Shown piece by piece: positions 1 through 6,741 of a stretch of DNA of 64,000 bases; the stretch's first letter is position 1, and every line of letters begins with the position of its first letter. The stretch spans positions 1,798,001 through 1,862,000 of the forward strand of contig NZ_CP085301.1 in NCBI RefSeq assembly GCF_020700235.1, written 5' to 3'. The notes under the pieces are model-generated. The model ran no database searches and was not told the DNA's origin. It saw nothing but the letters and a program-made list of their open reading frames with translations. A program made the position numbers and the translations under genes. Origin of the DNA: Haladaptatus pallidirubidus (lineage in GTDB: Archaea > Halobacteriota > Halobacteria > Halobacteriales > Haladaptataceae).

Positions 1-324
1 GAAAAGGCGGCGGCGCTGGCCTACGGCGACCGGCGACGACTTGAAATCGGGTTGGTGCTAGCGACCGACCCGCGGGTCGTTCTGCTGGACGAACCGACCG
101 CCGGGATGAGCGTGGAGGAGACGCGGGCGACGATGGCACTCATCGACGACGTGCTGGCCGACCGGACGCTCCTGCTCATCGAACACGACATCGACCTCGT
201 GATGAACGTCTCCGACCGAATCACGGTGTTGAATCGCGGGCGGGAACTTGCGACCGGAACGCCCGAAGAGGTCGCGGAAAACGACGAGGTGCAAAAAGCG
301 TACCTCGGAGGTGTTCGACCCTAA
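1..324 (+). CDS. livG: LivG-type branched-chain amino acid ABC transporter ATP-binding protein, C-terminal part (5' end outside window)
   Basis: The frame is open from the first base, so the gene starts upstream of the window. The visible 107 residues carry a Walker B/D-loop segment (VVLLDEPTAGMS), then the H-loop region LLIEHDIDLVM, which is the standard C-terminal half of an ABC ATPase. The AGMS after the D-loop and the ending with GTPEEVAENDEVQKAYLG are typical of LivG, the ATPase that powers uptake of branched-chain amino acids or short amides at the cytoplasmic face. Its stop codon overlaps the ATG of the next ATPase gene by one base, so the two are translationally coupled. Which substrate is carried cannot be told from the ATPase alone. 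Confidence 0.9.
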   Translation, partial: EKAAALAYGDRRRLEIGLVLATDPRVVLLDEPTAGMSVEETRATMALIDDVLADRTLLLIEHDIDLVMNVSDRITVLNRGRELATGTPEEVAENDEVQKAYLGGVRP

Positions 325-1037
325 TGCTGTCAATCGAAAATCTACACACGGGATACGGCGAAACGGAAGTGTTGTCGGGAGTTTCCCTCGACGTTCCGAA
401 GGGCGAAGTGGTCGCGCTCATCGGGCGAAACGGCGTCGGAAAGACGACGACGCTTCGAAGCATCACGGGCGCGCTCCCGCTGACGTCGGGGGAGATTCGG
501 TTCGACGGCGAGGACATCGCCGGACTCTCGCCGGTCGAAACCGTCCAGCGCGGCGTCGCGCTGGTGCCCGAAGAGCGCCGGGTGTTTCCCGGGCTGTCGG
601 TGCGGGAGAACCTCGCCGTCGGAAGTCTCGGCGGGAGCGACAGCACGCATCGAAAAACGGTCGAGGAAGTGTTATCCGCCGGAGCGTTCGAGAATCTGCA
701 GGAACGGCAGAACAGCCGCGGAATCGACCTCTCGGGCGGCGAACAGCAGATGCTGTCCATCGCCCGGGCGCTGGTCTGCGGCGCGGAACTGCTCATGTTG
801 GACGAACCGACCGAAGGACTTGCCCCTCTCATTGTGGAGCGAGTCGAAGCCCTCATCCGCGACCTGAACGAGGAGGGTATCACGGTGCTGCTCGTGGAGC
901 AGAACGTCGCCGTCGCGCTTTCCTTGGCGGACAGAGTGTATCTGCTGGACCAAGGAAAAATCGTCTTCGAGGGAACGCCCGAGGAGTTGGAAGCGGACGG
1001 AGAACTGATGGACAAACACCTCGGCATCAGTGTGTGA
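324..1037 (+). CDS. livF: LivF-type branched-chain amino acid ABC transporter ATP-binding protein
   Basis: A 237-residue ABC ATPase with all motifs: Walker A GRNGVGKTT (about residues 34-42), Q-loop region, signature LSGGEQQ (about 138-144), Walker B LLMLDEP and the H-loop residue replaced in VLLVEQN, as is usual for LivF. Length is normal for LivF. It overlaps the livG stop by one base (TAATG) and is the last gene of the liv operon. LivF pairs with LivG as the asymmetric ATPase dimer under the LivH/LivM permeases, which would lie upstream of the window. Nearby downstream genes for an M24 peptidase-like protein and a penicillin acylase fit uptake of amino acids, amides or urea-like compounds, but this is inference. 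Confidence 0.92.
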   Translation: MLSIENLHTGYGETEVLSGVSLDVPKGEVVALIGRNGVGKTTTLRSITGALPLTSGEIRFDGEDIAGLSPVETVQRGVALVPEERRVFPGLSVRENLAVGSLGGSDSTHRKTVEEVLSAGAFENLQERQNSRGIDLSGGEQQMLSIARALVCGAELLMLDEPTEGLAPLIVERVEALIRDLNEEGITVLLVEQNVAVALSLADRVYLLDQGKIVFEGTPEELEADGELMDKHLGISV

Positions 1038-1066
1038 AAACCGTCGATAACCCTCCGAGAGCAGAG

Positions 1067-1885
1067 CTAGGAGTCGTCCGTCGACTGCAATCCCGTCGCC
1101 ATCAGCCGTCGGACGATTACGACGAGACCGTTGTCGAACCCTCTGCCGAACACTGCCCGTTCCTTTTCCGACTCGTTGTTATTTTTCTCGTGTATCGAAC
1201 TGACCAGGATGGTGTTCTGGTCAACCAGCAGTAGCAGGCTAATCGTCACTTCGTCCGACTGATTTGGCGGGGAGCCGTTCAACCACTCCAACCCCGAAAC
1301 GAACGTTCGAACGTCGGGAAGTTCGTTTTGAACTCGGCTTCGTAACGGTTCATCTACCGCTCCGATGAGAATACTGATACCCGTTTGCTGAACCGTTCGC
1401 AGGTATTCTAGCAACTCTTCGGTGAGCGCGTCTTCGCGAGCGACAACGAAGATAATTTCCTGATTGGCGCTGTCGATGAGTTGCTGTGTCCGGTTCGCAA
1501 TCGCCGACCCTCCCGACAGCGACCAGACTTCGTGGGTCACTTCTTCGTCGGCGTCCGACGCCGCCGGTTCGATATCCTCGATGGCCTCGATGAGCGTCTC
1601 CGTCCGAGACTCGTACTTCTGCCGAAGCGTCTCGGCCGCTTCATCGACCGAAACGGCCCGAAACTGTTGCGGATTCGAATGCTGAACTTCAACGAATCCT
1701 TTCGCTTCTAACACCTGTATCGCGTCGTAAACGCGCGTTCGAGGAACGTCGGACGTTTCACTGATTTCCTTGGCCGTCCCCTTCGGGAGCCGCCACAGTG
1801 CCACGAAGCATTTTGCTTCGTACTCTTTCAAACCTAGCTTCTGGAGCAATTCGACCGCTCGTTGACGATTAGATAACTCTTTCAT
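1067..1885 (-). CDS. TrmB family transcriptional regulator
   Basis: Start chosen at the internal ATG giving MKELSNRQRAVELLQKLGLK; a further upstream ATG at 1945 adds 20 residues that do not look like family sequence. The N-terminal 80 residues form a winged helix of the TrmB type (LGLKEYEAKCFVALW, then SETSDVPRTRVYDAIQVLEAKGFV). The C-terminal part (residues about 120-270) resembles the PLD-like/sugar-binding-like domain seen in haloarchaeal TrmB proteins (HEVWSLSGGSAIANRTQQLI). It ends convergently with livF, 29 nt apart. Haloarchaeal TrmB paralogues control transport and catabolic operons, so the liv genes are a reasonable target, but no operator could be recognised. Confidence 0.8.
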   Translation of the reverse strand: MKELSNRQRAVELLQKLGLKEYEAKCFVALWRLPKGTAKEISETSDVPRTRVYDAIQVLEAKGFVEVQHSNPQQFRAVSVDEAAETLRQKYESRTETLIEAIEDIEPAASDADEEVTHEVWSLSGGSAIANRTQQLIDSANQEIIFVVAREDALTEELLEYLRTVQQTGISILIGAVDEPLRSRVQNELPDVRTFVSGLEWLNGSPPNQSDEVTISLLLLVDQNTILVSSIHEKNNNESEKERAVFGRGFDNGLVVIVRRLMATGLQSTDDS

Positions 1886-2418
1886 GGGTCCCAACCATGC
1901 TACCGGCGATTCCGGTACCGTCTCCGTTGTTCTGCGGGCACTCACAAGTCAGTTCCTTTCGAACCGTTCCAATGTAGCACGTGCAAGATACCCCTATCGA
2001 CGGTGTCCAACTCGGGGCATGAGTTCGACTACGAGGGCACGGGTATGTAAGCTCGGTGCGAGGCGCCGGATTTCTGTCTATTTGTCATGCAGTAGGAAGT
2101 CACCCAGATAATCACAGTAAGGTTATACCAAGGTAGTGCGAAACACCAACTGGTACGGAGTTCGAGCGGGTCCCAACCAATCGGTACTCCGTGCCGGAAC
2201 TGCCCTCCGCGGCAGTTTTTACGGGAAAATTGTGACGGTTCATCAGCGGCAGGAAATCGGATTCTGCGACCGAAAAATCGAGTACGGGATAGTATCACTT
2301 GGATGACCACAAAATCAGGACGCCGCGATGGATTCGGATGAGAAGATTGACGCAGGATGGGAGAATCGATATCACGTCCCTAACGAAGAGGGGAAGAAAA
2401 ACGATTCACTAAACGATA
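1886..2418. other. Intergenic stretch with two hairpins, no convincing gene
   Basis: No reading frame here has family sequence. The only structure is an inverted repeat at 2152-2161/2186-2195 followed closely by a hairpin with a T run at 2198-2220. These could belong to a short untranslated RNA or to a transcription end. Confidence 0.4.
2198..2220 (+). terminator. Hairpin plus T5 run
   Basis: A perfect 7-bp stem (AACTGCC/GGCAGTT) with a 6-nt loop runs straight into TTTTT. It resembles an intrinsic terminator for a + strand transcript, yet the nearest upstream gene on the + strand ends more than 1 kb away. It may therefore end an unannotated short RNA. Archaeal termination needs mostly the T run, so the assignment is tentative. 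Confidence 0.35.
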
Positions 2419-2730
2419 TTATTCCGGCAGTTCATCGGCAGAAACGTCGTCCTGCATCGGTTCCAGCACTGTTAGTAGCGGCTTGATCTCGTCGAACCGG
2501 GAACCCTTCGTCACGCTTCGTTCCTCGCGATTCCACTCGATATACCCGTGGTCGTCCAACTGAGGGAGATGAACGTGGCCCATCGCAACCGCCCGTCTTC
2601 GCTTTTCGTCCGTCGACGCCGAAGCGTTTGAAACCATCGTTCGGTCGTTCTGTGGGTTGTCCTGCAGTAAGGCGAGCAACAGCCGTCGCCTGCGAACGTT
2701 GGACAACACTCGTAGCTGGTCGTCGAGCAT
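2419..2730 (-). CDS. DUF7344 domain protein (winged-helix regulator-like)
   Basis: A 103-residue protein with the pattern of the haloarchaeal DUF7344 winged helix: LRVLSNVRRRRLLLALLQ near the start, then HVHLPQLDDHGYIEWN about residues 51-66, where the conserved H.HLP.L...G.I motif packs the wing. Such proteins are predicted DNA-binding regulators, often single-domain. It has no transmembrane segment, unlike the longer DUF7344 protein at 40935-41540. It stands alone, with about 200 bp of A/T-rich sequence upstream. Target genes are unknown. Confidence 0.75.
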   Translation of the reverse strand: MLDDQLRVLSNVRRRRLLLALLQDNPQNDRTMVSNASASTDEKRRRAVAMGHVHLPQLDDHGYIEWNREERSVTKGSRFDEIKPLLTVLEPMQDDVSADELPE

Positions 2731-2938
2731 TGGAACCTTACCGATCTAATACTGGCATCTCGAGCAAATAAGTCGCCGACATATTCACGGACGATAAGCA
2801 TTTGAGGAAACGAGTGACAAATAAAATAGAAAATACAGGGAGACAAACTGTCCCGTTCAGATCGAACCATTCGACGATTTTTCGCGTTCGGATAGTTCAA
2901 CCGGAGTTCCTTACGCTTCGTCCGCAACCCCCGTTCAA

Positions 2939-3439
2939 TCACTGCTGAAACAGTTCACCGACCCGGCTCTCGTTGACGAATAGCTCCCGTGGCGGCAGTC
3001 GTTCCTCGTGATAGTCGTCGTGGTACTCCATCAGTTGAAACAGCGTCCCGGTCGGATTTCCCGGCGAGACGAACGCCTCCGTCCACGTGTCGAACTCCGC
3101 CCGGTCGATGACGCGAACGTCGTTTTCTCGGAGCGACTCGATAACGGCGTCGATGTCCGCGACTTCGAGCGTAACGTGGTGGAGACCCGGCCCGTACCGA
3201 TCGAGAAAGTCGGTGAGAAAGGAGTCGTCCGAAATCGGTTCGATGAGTTCGAGCCTGGAGGCGTCGCCCAGCTCGTAATACGCCCAGCGAAACTTATCTT
3301 CGACGGTTTCAACGGTGAGGCGCTCACAGCTGAGCGCGAACAGGATGGGTTCCGCGTTCTCGATGGATTTGACGGCGATGCCGACGTGGTCTACCCGGAT
3401 TGGCGTGCCGTGTCGAATTGGCGTGTCGCGTGCGTTCAT
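2939..3439 (-). CDS. VOC family protein, methylmalonyl-CoA epimerase-like
   Basis: Start taken at the ATG giving MNARDTPIRHGTPIRVDHVGIAV; longer in-frame starts up to 3541 would run over the divergent M24 gene. The protein is a single vicinal-oxygen-chelate unit: DHVGIAV at the N-terminus supplies the first metal His, GLHHVTLEVADID in the middle supplies the second, and TGTLFQLME near the C-terminus carries the metal Glu. Size (166 aa) and motifs match methylmalonyl-CoA epimerases, which convert the S to the R epimer in propionate and branched-chain amino acid breakdown. Other VOC functions cannot be excluded. It is divergent from the M24 gene, sharing a promoter region of about 100 bp. Confidence 0.7.
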   Translation of the reverse strand: MNARDTPIRHGTPIRVDHVGIAVKSIENAEPILFALSCERLTVETVEDKFRWAYYELGDASRLELIEPISDDSFLTDFLDRYGPGLHHVTLEVADIDAVIESLRENDVRVIDRAEFDTWTEAFVSPGNPTGTLFQLMEYHDDYHEERLPPRELFVNESRVGELFQQ

Positions 3440-3539
3440 TGGTCGGGGAGACGTGAAGAGCCATCTTGAATCTGTAGGCGGAGAATCCATCACGGACGTT
3501 TCGGGAAATTTCATAACGGCGCTCCGAGTAGCCCCCATC

Positions 3540-4814
3540 ATGGGATTCTACCAACGCGATTTCATGGAAGGAACGCGCGGTACGATGGGCGTCGATTGGG
3601 AGGAGCGAATCGATATGCAGCGGATGCGCGAGGAGCGAAAGGAGCGCGCCCTGTCGCGAATGCAGGAGGCCGGACTGGGGAGCATGCTCCTCATCAACGA
3701 CCCGAACGTCCGGTACGTGACCGGACTGGCCATGACGGGCGGGTCGGGAGCCGACCACTACACCCTGTTCACGGAAAACGGTGACGTCGTCCACTGGGAC
3801 ACGGCCGACCACGCGAGCAACCAGCGATTCAACTGCCCGTGGCTCTCCGACATTCGCTACGCCTGCCCCGGATTGGGGAACGTCCCGCGTGCTTCGGGAC
3901 GTGATTCGGCCCGCGACTGGCTGAAGGACAAGATGGCCGGACTCGTCTACGAGGCGATGGAGGAGTACGGCGTGGCGAAAGAACCGATGGGCATCGACAT
4001 CGGCAACGGCGCGCTCATCTCGAAGTTCGAAGACCGCGGCGTGGACGTGCGCACCGAAGAGTGCGCGAACGTCATGGAGAGCGCCCGCAAAGTAAAAACG
4101 CGCGACGAAATCGAATGCCTGCGGATGGTCGCCGCGCTCTGTGAGGCCGGATTCCAACGCATCACCGAGACGGCGAAACCGGGCAAGCGCGAGTCCGAGG
4201 TGTGGGGCGAAGCCACGCGGGAACTCTGGAGACTCGGCGCGATGGTGCAGGGCGGCTACGTCACCTCCGGGCCGAACACGTGGCCGAAGCATCAGGCGAA
4301 CACGACCGACCGCATCATGCGCCCCGGCGACCTCGTATACGCCGACTTCTACAATATCGGTTTCATGGGCTATCGCTCTTGTTACTACCGAACGTTCAGC
4401 TTGGGAGAACCGACGCAGGCCCAACAGGACGCCTACGAAATCGCCCGCGACAACCTGTACGACGTGCTGGAGCGCATCGAACCCAGTGCGACGACGGACG
4501 AGATTTCGCAGGGCTTCCCCGACATGGAAGGCGAACACGCCGACTGGTACGACGCCACCGACCACTGGCAGATGACGACGAACCACTGGGCGCACGGATT
4601 GGGGCTACAACTGTACGAAGTTCCCCTCATCTGGCGCGGCATCTCGCCCGACCATCCCATCGAAATCGAAGAGGGGATGACCATGGCCGTCGAAACGATG
4701 GAACCCGCCGACAGGCAAGGTGTGCGCGTCGAGGAGATGGTCGTCGTTCGGGAGAATGGTGTCGAAATTTTGAGCCAGTGGCCCGTGGAGGAGATTACGA
4801 CAATCGAACGCTGA
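3540..4814 (+). CDS. M24 (pita-bread fold) metallopeptidase-like protein
   Basis: A 424-residue protein with the creatinase/prolidase layout: an N-terminal domain (about 1-185) and a C-terminal pita-bread catalytic domain (about 190-424). Expected metal ligands are Asp269 (VYADFY), His352 (NHWAHGLG), Glu385 (AVETMEP) and Glu398 (GVRVEE). The second aspartate, normally in a GY.SD.TRTF-type motif, is replaced here by Cys281 (YRSCYYRTF). The protein may therefore bind metal differently or use another reaction. M24 members include aminopeptidase P, creatinase and DMSP lyase DddP, so the substrate is open. ATGs at 3564 and 3585 are alternative starts. Confidence 0.75.
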   Translation: MGFYQRDFMEGTRGTMGVDWEERIDMQRMREERKERALSRMQEAGLGSMLLINDPNVRYVTGLAMTGGSGADHYTLFTENGDVVHWDTADHASNQRFNCPWLSDIRYACPGLGNVPRASGRDSARDWLKDKMAGLVYEAMEEYGVAKEPMGIDIGNGALISKFEDRGVDVRTEECANVMESARKVKTRDEIECLRMVAALCEAGFQRITETAKPGKRESEVWGEATRELWRLGAMVQGGYVTSGPNTWPKHQANTTDRIMRPGDLVYADFYNIGFMGYRSCYYRTFSLGEPTQAQQDAYEIARDNLYDVLERIEPSATTDEISQGFPDMEGEHADWYDATDHWQMTTNHWAHGLGLQLYEVPLIWRGISPDHPIEIEEGMTMAVETMEPADRQGVRVEEMVVVRENGVEILSQWPVEEITTIER

Positions 4815-5004
4815 TCTGTGGAGAAAGAGTGGTTTTTGTTTTCTTTTGAAAACGTTTTATGTTATAGTTGTTTTCGTATGCGTGTTGGAATTTTTCTAAT
4901 AGTGCCGGAACGAGTTTTCGCAATGTTACTAGCTGTTGCTGACAATAAATGACCGCAACTCGGATAGAATACCATTGGATCAGGTGATTAGCTATTGAGA
5001 TACC

Positions 5005-5282
5005 GTTAGCAAATCACGACAACACATACCCGCAACCGCCCCGCACCGCGAGAGCCACACCCTCCCAACCGACTCACTCATTACGTTCGCTCGTCCCTCG
5101 CGCAGGCGACTGAAGTCGCCGTTGCGCGCCGTCGTGAAAACCGAGTATCGCGTGAATACTCGCAAACCCAGTGGCGCGCGCGTCGGCAGACCCGAGGGCT
5201 CTCGTCCGAGGAGCTGACTGAGTTTGCGCAAGGGGCGACCGAAACGAGCGACAGCGGGGTGAGTGAGTCGTGATTTGTTAGC
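5005..5282. repeat. Non-coding element bounded by imperfect inverted repeats
   Basis: The 16-mers at 5005-5020 and 5267-5282 are inverted copies with 14 of 16 positions matching, sharing the block AAATCACGAC. Inside them CACTCATTACG...CGCTCG and CGAGCGACAG...GAGTG are also roughly inverted. An imperfect direct repeat of about 32 bp links 5266-5297 with 5325-5356. The stretch 4815-5404 has no believable gene. It could be a miniature inverted-repeat element or a structured RNA; no target-site duplication was recognised. Confidence 0.4.
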
Positions 5283-5404
5283 GACGTTCCCGAAGACATC
5301 GTTCTGTAGTAACCCTCGTTGTTGAAGTCGTAATGTGCTACCGACACACCCGAAAACACAGAAGTCGCTCACAACGTAAAATAATCTAAATCACCTTACC
5401 CTTG

Positions 5405-5542
5405 CTAGCCGAGAAAGTACATCCCGAAAAAGAGCAACGCCAACAACCCGACGAGAACCAGCACTGGTTTGGATGCGTCGAGAATCGAATCCTCGGGGTT
5501 CTTCGGGCCGGAACTCGTAATTGAAACGTCAATAATTTCATC
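5405..5542 (-). pseudogene. Small one-helix membrane protein ORF without a start codon
   Basis: Read on the minus strand, this frame gives a soluble head with SSGPKNPEDSILDASKP, then a hydrophobic stretch VLVLVGLLALLFFGMYFLG ending exactly at a stop, which is the shape of a real small tail-anchored protein. A TAG lies directly upstream of the frame and no ATG, GTG or TTG precedes the conserved-looking part. The nearby ATG (5541-5539) is one base out of frame. Either a frameshift has detached the start or the gene uses a rare codon. No family name is offered. Confidence 0.45.
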
Positions 5543-5650
5543 CTAACTAGCCTGAATATAAGTCTTGTTTGTGAAAAATCCGATTGGATAGAATACCGCC
5601 CCGAATACGTCCTTATAAACGATTAAGGTACCACCCTTCGATTTGCAACC

Positions 5651-6655
5651 ATGAAGCTCGGGACAGGGCTGTTCACCTGCCAGCGACGACCGGACGACGA
5701 TCGCTCGATGACCGAGATTTACGACGAGATGCTAGAGCTCGGCGAGACGATAGACTCGGCCGGTCTCGACAGCATGTGGGTGTCCGAACACCACTTCGCC
5801 GAGGACGGCTACCTCCCGGCCACGATGCCCTCACTCGGGGCGCTGGCCGCCCGCACCGAGAACGTCGAACTCGGGACGTGCATCGCGCTCGCGCCCCTCT
5901 ACGACGGCGTTCGACTGGCGGAGGACGCCGCGACGGTCGATTTGCTCGCGAACGGGCGACTCACGCTCGGGTTGGCCATCGGGTCGAACCCGCGCGAATT
6001 CGAATCGTTCGGCGTCCCCCGAGAGGAGCGCGTGGAGCGATTGAGCGACCTAACGAATCTCCTGCGAGCGTCGTGGTCGGAGGGGGAACTCGACTACGAC
6101 GCGGAGTTCCACGACGTCTCGCCCGACGTGAGCGTGACGCCGAAACCCGAATCCGACGTTCCGGTCATGTTCGGTGGATCGGTCAAACCCGCAGTTCGGC
6201 GCGCCGCGCGGGTCGCCGACGCGTGGTGTGCCCCCTCCTCGATTTCCGTCGAAGGCGTCCGCAAGCGCAAGGAGGACATCGAACGCGTTCGTGAGAAAGA
6301 AGGACTCGACGGTGATTTCTCCGTGTACGTCCTCCAGCACGGCTTTATCGCCGACTCGAAGGAGGAGGCGTGGGAGGCGATGAAACCGGGATACTTCTAC
6401 ATCCAGCGTCGCTACGCCGAAATCTTCTCCGGTGAATCGGTGGACGAACTGGACGACGAGCGAAAGCAGGAACTAAAAGAGCAGGCCATCTTCGGCACGC
6501 CGGAGCAGGTGGCGGCGGAGTTGAACGAATACCGCGACGCGCTGGGTGACGACATCCATTTCATCTTCCGCACCTACCACCCCGGCATCGGCACCGACGC
6601 GATGGTCGAGTGCATCGAGCGATTGGGCGACGAAGTCAAGCCGCTCATTTCCTAA
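5651..6655 (+). CDS. LLM class flavin-dependent oxidoreductase
   Basis: A 334-residue luciferase-like monooxygenase fold protein. Visible hallmarks are the N-terminal strand MKLGTGLFT, SMWVSEHHF (about 45-53, a typical LLM His-containing motif), VELGTCIALAPLYDGVRLAEDAATVDLL, and the GRLTLGLAIGSNPREFESFGV segment that lines the F420/FMN site. In archaea these enzymes commonly use coenzyme F420. The start has an A/T-rich promoter region upstream. Its position between an M24 protein and a penicillin acylase suggests breakdown of an imported nitrogen compound, but the substrate is not readable. Confidence 0.85.
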   Translation: MKLGTGLFTCQRRPDDDRSMTEIYDEMLELGETIDSAGLDSMWVSEHHFAEDGYLPATMPSLGALAARTENVELGTCIALAPLYDGVRLAEDAATVDLLANGRLTLGLAIGSNPREFESFGVPREERVERLSDLTNLLRASWSEGELDYDAEFHDVSPDVSVTPKPESDVPVMFGGSVKPAVRRAARVADAWCAPSSISVEGVRKRKEDIERVREKEGLDGDFSVYVLQHGFIADSKEEAWEAMKPGYFYIQRRYAEIFSGESVDELDDERKQELKEQAIFGTPEQVAAELNEYRDALGDDIHFIFRTYHPGIGTDAMVECIERLGDEVKPLIS

Positions 6656-6741
6656 TCGTCACTCGGATTTTCGAAACATATTCCCATTTTTCCGGATACT
6701 GTAATTATAAATTACAATGATAATATACGGTATATGAACCC

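Noticed and set aside
2029..2310. 93-aa reverse ORF in the intergenic stretch
   Set aside because: No family features, Arg/Ser/Trp-rich, overlaps the hairpins.
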